Assembly: GCF_900105755.1 (NCBI RefSeq)
Contig: NZ_FNTQ01000001.1
Coordinates: forward strand, 4,278,001-4,342,000
DNA length: 64,000 nucleotides
Direction: 5' to 3'
Origin: Streptomyces sp. Ag109_O5-10
GTDB lineage: Bacteria; Actinomycetota; Actinomycetes; Streptomycetales; Streptomycetaceae
In this document: positions 58,590 to 64,000 of the stretch, one piece after another
Layout of the letters: every line of letters begins with the position of its first letter
Position numbering within the stretch: the stretch's first letter is position 1
Program-made: the position numbers and the translations under genes
Notes under the pieces: generated by a model
Told to the model about the DNA's origin: nothing
The model's database searches: none
What the model saw: the letters and a program-made list of their open reading frames with translations, nothing else

Positions 58590-59703
58590 GGGTGACCTCC
58601 GTTGTCTCGCCGAGGACGATCCGGGCGAGGTTGGCCAGGGAGGCCGAGCCCGGGGTGAAGTAACCGCTGTGGCCGCCGGGTCCCGCCGCGAAGACGCGGG
58701 CGCCGAAGGACGGGGAGACCGGGTCGGTGCCGAAGCCGACGGTCGTGCCGAACAGGTCGGCGTGGACGTGCGGGACCTCGGCTATCCAGTCGGCCGCTCC
58801 CCGGGCCGCCCAGACGCGGGCGGAGGTGTGCAGGGCCGCGGCCGAGCCGGCGCCGGTGCCGGGGCTGCCGACCAGGGCGATGTCGGTGACGCCCAGGCCG
58901 GTGACGGCGGGGGCGGCGCGGGCGCAGACCACCGTGCCGTACGAGTGGCAGAGGAGGGCGACGGACGCCGGCCCCGGGGTGGTGAGGCCGCGCAGTTCGC
59001 CGATGAACGCGCGCAGGCGCGGGGCCGCTTGGCCGGCCCGGCCCGGGCTGAGGACCGCGGTGCTGATGGTCGCGGGGGTCCGGTAGCCGAGCCAGGCGAC
59101 GACCGCGGTACGGGTGCCGCCCGGTGCCTCGCGGGTGACGCGCCGGTACAGCGACTCGGCCGCCGTGTGGAAGCGGGCGTAGGTGTCGAGCGTGGTGTCC
59201 GAACCGGGGACCAGGACGGCGATGCGCGTCGCGTGCGCCAGATCGCCGAAGACCTCGGTGACCTGGCCGGTCCCGCGGGCGTCGAGGTGGAGCAGGCGAC
59301 GGGAGGGGGACGCGAGGGCGCGGTCGGCGGAGGCGCGGGAGAGGTCGCCGTCGGCCGCGGCCATGCGGGCGGCCTCGGCCGCGTTCTCACGGTTGGCCTC
59401 GTAGACGGTGGCGAGGGCGGCCGGGGTGAGGCGGGCGGGGAGAACAGCGGGCGGCGGGGCGGGAATCCCGGGCCGGGCGGCCGCGGACAGCGGGAGGACC
59501 ACGGCGGCGGCGAGGAGGGCGGCGAGAGCAGTGCGGCACAGCCTCCCGGGCCGACGCTCCCGTTCCGGCCCGCGCCGCTCCCGCCGACGCCCCTGCTCCG
59601 GCCCCTGCCGACGCCCCTGCTCCGGCCCCTGCCGCTCCCGCTGATCCTGTTCCTGGCCCTGCCGCTCCCGCTGATCCTGCCACTCCCCCGTCACCGCCGT
59701 CAT
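58582..59703 (-). CDS. Alpha/beta hydrolase, DUF1023-like, with signal anchor
   Basis: The protein has 373 residues. The N-terminus (about 1-52) is a run of QRERQGPEQG-type repeats, then a hydrophobic segment (TALAALLAAAVVLPLSAAA). The hydrolase domain contains RIAVLVPGSDTTLDTYARF, VAWLGY and the nucleophile CHSYGTVV, with late His at PGGHSGYF. DUF1023 proteins are predicted serine hydrolases. It is the first gene of the five- or six-gene operon running down to 53125. The N-terminal repeat is encoded by 24- and 30-bp repeats. Confidence 0.88.
   Translation of the reverse strand: MTAVTGEWQDQRERQGQEQDQRERQGPEQGRRQGPEQGRRRERRGPERERRPGRLCRTALAALLAAAVVLPLSAAARPGIPAPPPAVLPARLTPAALATVYEANRENAAEAARMAAADGDLSRASADRALASPSRRLLHLDARGTGQVTEVFGDLAHATRIAVLVPGSDTTLDTYARFHTAAESLYRRVTREAPGGTRTAVVAWLGYRTPATISTAVLSPGRAGQAAPRLRAFIGELRGLTTPGPASVALLCHSYGTVVCARAAPAVTGLGVTDIALVGSPGTGAGSAAALHTSARVWAARGAADWIAEVPHVHADLFGTTVGFGTDPVSPSFGARVFAAGPGGHSGYFTPGSASLANLARIVLGETTEVTRA
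59583..59680 (-). repeat. 24-bp and 30-bp repeats encoding QRERQGPEQG-like N-terminus
   Basis: CTGCTCCGG recurs at 59593 and 59617 (24-bp period) and GCCGCTCCCGCTGATCCTG at 59631 and 59661 (30-bp period), all within the DUF1023-like gene. Confidence 0.8.
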
Positions 59704-59857
59704 GGTCGGTCCCCCCGCTCAGTGCGCCCGGCCGCCGGGCTGCTCTGATCGGGAAATTACGGACCGGACCGCGTCGTTCGCGTCCCGCCCGGGAGCTCAC
59801 CTGGGAAGTAGCTCTCAGGTACTACGGGTATGCAGGGAAACCCTCAGGGTCGGCCCG

Positions 59858-60733
59858 TCACCAGGCCAGTTGGGCGATCTCCTCCGCGACCACCGCGCAG
59901 GCGTCCGCCGCCGGGTCGATGAGGGGGAAGTGGCCGACCTCCTCCAGGAGCGTCAGGCCCACCACCTCACCCGCCTTGGCCGCCGCGTCGGCGTAGGACT
60001 CGGCGACCGCCTGCGGGACGACCACGTCCGCGCGTCCCTGGACCAGGGTGGTCGCGATGCCGGTCGGGAGCAGGAGCGCGGGGTCGGCGTACGGCTGACG
60101 GTCGGCGAACTTCTCTTCACCGCCGAGGAGTTGCAGGGCCGCGTTGCCGCAGACGTCCAGCTTCTCGGCCATCGCGAAGTCGGCGATCGGGGCCAGGGCC
60201 ACGACACCCCGCAGGGGCGCGGGACCGGCGGTGCGCCACGTGGCACCCGCCGGGAGGACGTGGCGGGCGGCCGCCCACAGCGCCAGGTGGCCGCCGGCCG
60301 AGTGGCCGGTGAGGACCGTACGGCGCAGGTCCGCGCGCGGGACCGCCTCGCGGACCAGGCCGGGCAGGGCGTCCAGCGCCGCCGCCACGTCGTCGAAGGT
60401 GTCCGGCCAGCGCCCCGCCACCGGGGCCGCACCACCCTGCGCGGGAAGCATCGTACCGCGCCGGTACTCGACGTTGGCCACCGCGAAACCGCGCCGGGCC
60501 AGGTAGTCGGCGAACGGGGTGACGTGGCCGCGGTCGTACGGCGCACGCCACGCGCCCCCGTGCAGGACCACCACCAGCGGGGCCAGCGGATCCTCGGTGC
60601 GCGGGGCGTAGAAGTCGATCACCTGGTCGGGATGGTCGCCGTAGGCGGCCGTGGCGTCGGGCGCGACGTGCGGGTGCGAGAAGGCCGACTCCTCCTCGGC
60701 GGCGGCCCGGGCTGCTGCGTCGTCGTCCGGCAT
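59858..60733 (-). CDS. Alpha/beta hydrolase, probable arylformamidase
   Basis: The protein has 291 residues. The oxyanion HGG motif (H58-G59-G60, VVVLHGGAW) and nucleophile GHSAGGH (S145) match the hormone-sensitive-lipase-like kynurenine formamidases, with late Asp and His (D in RADVVVPQA; GHFPL). It is downstream of tryptophan 2,3-dioxygenase and kynureninase, so hydrolysis of N-formylkynurenine to kynurenine is a strong contextual inference. ATG at 60733 (ATGCCGGACGACGAC). Separated from kynureninase by 176 bp on the same strand. Confidence 0.82.
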   Translation of the reverse strand: MPDDDAAARAAAEEESAFSHPHVAPDATAAYGDHPDQVIDFYAPRTEDPLAPLVVVLHGGAWRAPYDRGHVTPFADYLARRGFAVANVEYRRGTMLPAQGGAAPVAGRWPDTFDDVAAALDALPGLVREAVPRADLRRTVLTGHSAGGHLALWAAARHVLPAGATWRTAGPAPLRGVVALAPIADFAMAEKLDVCGNAALQLLGGEEKFADRQPYADPALLLPTGIATTLVQGRADVVVPQAVAESYADAAAKAGEVVGLTLLEEVGHFPLIDPAADACAVVAEEIAQLAW

Positions 60734-60909
60734 GCTCCAACCTCTCAGCGACGTAATGATGTTGGCGGACCAGGTGGGGAATACGGCCGTTGGCCGGGAC
60801 GGTATCAGGCCCGTGACGTGCGCGGACACGCGGATGTCACGCACGGTGAGGATTGCTCGGTTCTGTACCGTCCCGGCCCTTGCCCGGGGATCACTATGTC
60901 GGCAAGTCG

Positions 60910-62181
60910 CTAGGCGAGCGCCGCTCCCGCCGCGTCTCCCGCCACCGTTCCCGGCCCCTCCGCCGAAACCTCCGCCAGCACCTCCGCCAATACCCGCGCC
61001 GCCCGTTCCGCGTCCGCGAAGCCGACGTACAGCGGGGTGAAGCCGAAGCGGAGCACGTCCGGGTGCCGGAAGTCGCCGACCACGCCCCGTTCGATCAGCC
61101 GTCCCATCACGTCCCCGGCGTCGGAACAGCGCAGCGCGATCTGGCTGCCGCGCTCCTCGTGGGCCACCGGGGTCACGCACTCGACGCGGCCCGCCGGGAC
61201 GTACGCCTCGACGCACTCCAGGAAGAAGTCCGTCAGGGCGAGGGACTTGGCGCGTACGGCCGCCACCTGCACCCCCTCCCACACCTCCAGCGCCGCCTCC
61301 AGGGCGAGCATGGAGAGGATGTCCGGGGTGCCGACGCGACCGCGTACCGCCCCGCCCGCCGGTTCGTACGCCGAGCGCATCCCGAAGGGCTCCGCGTGCG
61401 AGTTCCAGCCGGGGAGCGGGGAGTCGAAGCGGTCCTGCAGCTCCCGCCGCACATACAGGTACGCCGGCGCACCCGGGCCGCCGTTCAGGTACTTGTAGGT
61501 GCAGCCGACCGCCAGGTCGACCCCGTGCTCGTCGAGGCCCACCGGCAGCGCGCCCGCGCTGTGGCACAGGTCCCAGACGGACACCGCCCCGGCCGCGTGC
61601 ACCGCGGCGGTGAGGGCGGGCAGGTCGTGGAGGCGCCCGGTGCGGTAGTCGACGTGGTTGAGGAGCACGGCGGCGGTACGGTCGCCGAGCGCCGCCGGGA
61701 CCTCAGCCGGCGTGAGCGGGCGCAGGATGCAACCCGTCAGCCGGGCCGCCGACTCGGCGATGTAGCCGTCCGTGGGGAAGGTCGTCGCGTCGACCAGGAT
61801 CTCGTCACGGCCCTCCCCCGCCAGCCGTACCGCACCCACAAGTGCCTTGAACACGTTGACACTCGTCGAGTCGCCGACCACGATCTGGCCGGCCGCCGCG
61901 CCGACCAGCGGGGCGATCCGGTCGCCGATCCGCTCCGGCGCCGTCCACCAGCCGCTCTCGTCCCAGGACCGGATCCGCAGCTCGCCCCACTGGCGCCGGA
62001 CGACGTCCTCGACGCGGCCGGGGACGTGTGCGGGCAGGGCGCCCAGCGAATTGCCGTCCAGGTAGACGGCCTCGTCCAGGACGAAGCGCTCGCGCACCCC
62101 GGCCAGTTCGTCCTCGGCGTCCAGCTTCTCCGCCCGCAGGGCCCGCCCGGACAGCTCAGACAGCTCAGACAGCTCAGACAT
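60910..62181 (-). CDS. kynU: Kynureninase
   Basis: The protein has 423 residues and is a PLP-dependent enzyme that cleaves kynurenine to anthranilate and alanine. Visible are YLDGNSLGALP, GDSTSVNVFKAL (phosphate loop), WDLCHSAGALPV and the PLP Lys in GCTYKYLNGGPGAPA (K230). The N-terminus is SEL repeated three times, encoded by 9-bp repeats that run up to the dioxygenase stop. It overlaps the tryptophan dioxygenase gene by 8 bp, implying coupled translation. Confidence 0.95.
   Translation of the reverse strand: MSELSELSELSGRALRAEKLDAEDELAGVRERFVLDEAVYLDGNSLGALPAHVPGRVEDVVRRQWGELRIRSWDESGWWTAPERIGDRIAPLVGAAAGQIVVGDSTSVNVFKALVGAVRLAGEGRDEILVDATTFPTDGYIAESAARLTGCILRPLTPAEVPAALGDRTAAVLLNHVDYRTGRLHDLPALTAAVHAAGAVSVWDLCHSAGALPVGLDEHGVDLAVGCTYKYLNGGPGAPAYLYVRRELQDRFDSPLPGWNSHAEPFGMRSAYEPAGGAVRGRVGTPDILSMLALEAALEVWEGVQVAAVRAKSLALTDFFLECVEAYVPAGRVECVTPVAHEERGSQIALRCSDAGDVMGRLIERGVVGDFRHPDVLRFGFTPLYVGFADAERAARVLAEVLAEVSAEGPGTVAGDAAGAALA
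62152..62178 (-). repeat. 9-bp tandem repeat encoding SELSELSEL
   Basis: Three perfect CAGCTCAGA units immediately after the kynureninase ATG, next to the coupled stop codon of tryptophan dioxygenase. Confidence 0.85.
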
Positions 62182-63016
62182 GGGACCTCGCCGTCCACAG
62201 CTCCGGGAACACGTTCTTGCGGGCGCGCTTCTCCAGCCAGGCGACCCCGGCCGAGCCGCCGGTGCCCACCTTGGCGCCCATGGCGCGGCGGGTGGCGACC
62301 AGGTGGTCGTTGCGCCAGCGCCAGACGAGCTCGGCGACATCCGTCAGGGCCTCGCCGAGGCGGGCCAGGTCGTCGTCCTGGGCGCCGGAGTAGACGGCGG
62401 TCCAGGCGGCCTCGACCGCCTCGGAAGGTGTATAGGGCAGTGATATGTCACGTTCCACCGTCAGCGCCTTCGGGATCGGATACCCCCGCCGCCCCAGCAC
62501 CCGCACCACCTCGTCGTACAGGCTCGGCTCGTGCAGCGCCTTCTCCAGTTCCGCGTGGACCCGCGGCGCGCCGCGGTGCGGGACGAGCATGGACGCGGAC
62601 TTCTCGCCGAGCAGGAACTCCATCCGCCGGTACATCGCCGACTGGAAACCGGAGCCCTCGCCGAGCGCGGACCGGTAGGAGTTGAACTGGGCCGGGGTGA
62701 GCTGGCCGAGCGGCTTCCAGGAGGCGTTCAGCGCCTCCAGCTCGCGGGTGGAACGCTTCAGCGCGGCGATCGCGGCGGGGATGTCGTCGCCGCGCAGTGC
62801 CGCCGCGGCCGTCTCCCACTCGTGGACGATGACGGTGAACCACAGCTCCATCACCTGGGTCGTGACCAGGAAGACCATCTCTCCGGGATCGTCGGAGAGG
62901 GTGTGCTGGAGGTGGGTGAGCACGTCCGCCTTGACGTAGTCCTCGTACGGCGTCGTGCCGGCGAAGTCGAGATGCGGGGTCTCGGGCTCGTTGGTTTCGA
63001 GAGCCTCATGGGACAT
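62174..63016 (-). CDS. kynA: Tryptophan 2,3-dioxygenase
   Basis: The protein has 280 residues and is a heme enzyme opening the indole ring of L-tryptophan to give N-formylkynurenine. It shows the family segments TPYEDYVKADVLTHLQ, MVFLVTTQVMELWFTVIVHEWE, FNSYRSALGEGSGFQSAMYRRMEFLLG and the C-terminal WRWRNDHLVATRRAMGAKVGTGGSAGVAWLEKRA. The ATG at 63016 is preceded by CTACAGGAGACAGCG, a good Shine-Dalgarno. First gene of the kynurenine operon. Confidence 0.96.
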   Translation of the reverse strand: MSHEALETNEPETPHLDFAGTTPYEDYVKADVLTHLQHTLSDDPGEMVFLVTTQVMELWFTVIVHEWETAAAALRGDDIPAAIAALKRSTRELEALNASWKPLGQLTPAQFNSYRSALGEGSGFQSAMYRRMEFLLGEKSASMLVPHRGAPRVHAELEKALHEPSLYDEVVRVLGRRGYPIPKALTVERDISLPYTPSEAVEAAWTAVYSGAQDDDLARLGEALTDVAELVWRWRNDHLVATRRAMGAKVGTGGSAGVAWLEKRARKNVFPELWTARSHV

Positions 63017-63159
63017 CGCTGTCTCCTGTAGTACTCCGGGTAGCGGTCCGCCCCTGCCGATGCCGACACGGGGGCCCCGGTCCCCACCAGCATCTTCCGC
63101 AACGTAACCCGGATACGGCAAGGCCCGCCCTTCGGGAGCCCCCGTTGGGCGGCCACCGC

Positions 63160-64000
63160 TCAGCCGCGGACCGTCCGCCCCCGGTACAGCCGTCCGGACA
63201 CCCCCTCGAACGCCAGGTCGAGCCCGGCCCCGTCGCGTTCCGCGTGCAGGTGCAGGTGGGGCTCGGTGCTGTTGCCGCTGTTGCCGACCTCGCCGAGCAG
63301 CTGGCCGGCCCGGACCGTGTCGCCCTCGGACACCGTCACCGAGCCGGGGCGCAGGTGGGCCAGTTTCACGATCTCCCGGCCGGTGTCGAGGAACACGTGG
63401 TTGCCGTACGGCGGCTGGTAACGGATCTCGCCCGGGCGCTGGTCGGCGATGCCGTCGGCCACGGAGACCACCGTGCCGTCGCAGGGGGACCGGACCGGCC
63501 GCCCGTAGGCGGCGTACGCCGTCGGTTCGCGGCCGGGCCGGGTACGGCTGCCGTACCGGCCGAGCGCGACCAGGTCGAGGGCGGCCCGCTGCTCCGGCAC
63601 CCGGGCGTGGTGGTTCACCGCCGGGCCGCCGCCCTGTACGACGTACCAGGCGCCCTCCAGCGGGAACCGCAGCGGCCGGGAGAGCGGGGCGGGCCTGCGG
63701 TGCAGCCGGGCGGCGGTGACCAGCCACCCGGCGCCCGCGAGCAGCACGAGGCCGACGGCGAGTCCGGACAGGCCGGCTCCGGCCGGCAGCCCCGGCAGCC
63801 GCCAGGCCGAGGCGAGGGCGGCCACCGCGCCCGCCTCGACCGCCCGCCTGAGCGCACGGGGCTGCATCGCCGGCGCGCCGCAGCCCTCCAAGAACACGTA
63901 GAACGCGGCGAGGGTGGCCAGGCCGGCGGTCCAGGCGGTGCGGTCGCCGGCCGACCAGAGGATCAGGACGTTCCACGCGGCGACCAGGGCGAGGCAGACC
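63160..64000 (-). CDS. M23-family metallopeptidase-like membrane protein (start outside window)
   Basis: The frame runs off the right edge of the window, so the N-terminus is missing. The visible part, read from 64000 downward, has four hydrophobic helices (about VAAWNVLILW, LATLAAFYVFLEG, then AVEAGAVAALAS and GLAVGLVLLAGAGW). The C-terminal domain is a LysM-free M23/lysostaphin-like fold: HHARVPEQRAALDL, SPCDGTVVSVADG, GNHVFLDTG, LAHLRPGSV and EPHLHLHAERDG. The metal ligands HxH..D and HLHLH are there, but the first His lies in an unusual setting, so activity is uncertain. It is likely a cell-wall endopeptidase or an inactive relative. Confidence 0.8.
   Translation of the reverse strand, partial: VCLALVAAWNVLILWSAGDRTAWTAGLATLAAFYVFLEGCGAPAMQPRALRRAVEAGAVAALASAWRLPGLPAGAGLSGLAVGLVLLAGAGWLVTAARLHRRPAPLSRPLRFPLEGAWYVVQGGGPAVNHHARVPEQRAALDLVALGRYGSRTRPGREPTAYAAYGRPVRSPCDGTVVSVADGIADQRPGEIRYQPPYGNHVFLDTGREIVKLAHLRPGSVTVSEGDTVRAGQLLGEVGNSGNSTEPHLHLHAERDGAGLDLAFEGVSGRLYRGRTVRG

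Noticed and set aside
1..64000. tRNA, rRNA or riboswitch genes
   Set aside because: None of the intergenic regions showed cloverleaf arms, rRNA signatures or known riboswitch cores on reading; a covariance-model scan was not possible.

Overview
The window is a stretch of actinobacterial chromosome, almost certainly Streptomyces. Reasons: very high G+C with strong third-position GC bias; many GTG and a few TTG starts; dense ATGA/GTGA stop-start overlaps; and typical Streptomyces families (SARP-type AfsR regulator, SigE-type ECF sigma factors, Scr1/DUF397 pair, SLATT, DUF5063, sortase-E LAxTG protein, NarL-type two-component systems). No rRNA, tRNA, CRISPR array, prophage or insertion sequence was seen. 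The gene order looks like ordinary mid-chromosome Streptomyces with a small accessory patch at about 35.6-40.1 kb.

Layout. 0-4 kb: the end of a methyltransferase, an exported adenosine deaminase, a SigE-type sigma factor with a coupled membrane protein, and a secreted protein built of 30-residue repeats. 4-9.1 kb: a large SARP/NB-ARC regulator converging on a Drr-type ABC exporter. 9.2-13.4 kb: a secreted peptidoglycan-binding protein, a two-gene cation/proton antiporter, and a YraQ-type permease with its TIGR03943 partner. 13.5-15.5 kb: a two-RCK, two-TM channel-like protein, then a 114-bp tandem repeat block and an S9 peptidase. 18-20.7 kb: a SURF1 protein and a second sigma factor/membrane protein module. 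21-25.6 kb: the asd-ask operon, DUF5063-recR, and ybaB. 25.8-35.6 kb: SLATT, Gfo/Idh/MocA oxidoreductase, Ser/Thr kinase, aminotransferase, GntR regulator, and a glycosyltransferase-polytopic membrane fusion.

35.6-40.1 kb is accessory-like: 16-bp iterons, a small secreted Cys-containing protein, a PIN-like/RHH toxin-antitoxin pair with a palindromic operator, a winged-helix gene, an Scr1-type regulator with DUF397 and a divergent partner, and a lipoprotein remnant. 40-46.6 kb: exported 5'-nucleotidase, purA, diacylglycerol-kinase-like protein, a decayed Uma2-family gene and an amino acid permease. 46.7-52.7 kb: an LAxTG surface protein, a GbsR-type regulator divergent from an ABC transporter whose ATPase gene is frameshifted, and a cytochrome P450. 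53-59.7 kb: two paralogous histidine kinase/response regulator pairs downstream of an acyltransferase and an alpha/beta hydrolase, all on the minus strand. 59.8-63 kb: the kynurenine branch (tryptophan 2,3-dioxygenase, kynureninase, probable arylformamidase), converting tryptophan to anthranilate. The right edge cuts an M23 peptidase-like gene.

The most distinctive signals are: three broken genes whose lesions can be placed to the base or nearly so (Uma2 44480-44926, ABC ATPase at about 49253, lipoprotein stop at 39898); repeat expansion at several scales (114-bp intergenic units, 90-bp coding repeats, and 9-24-bp repeats at the termini of at least six proteins); and a K+-channel-like protein without a recognisable TxGYG filter. 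I found no clear multi-gene system of a wholly new kind; the 35.6-40.1 kb patch is the best place to look.
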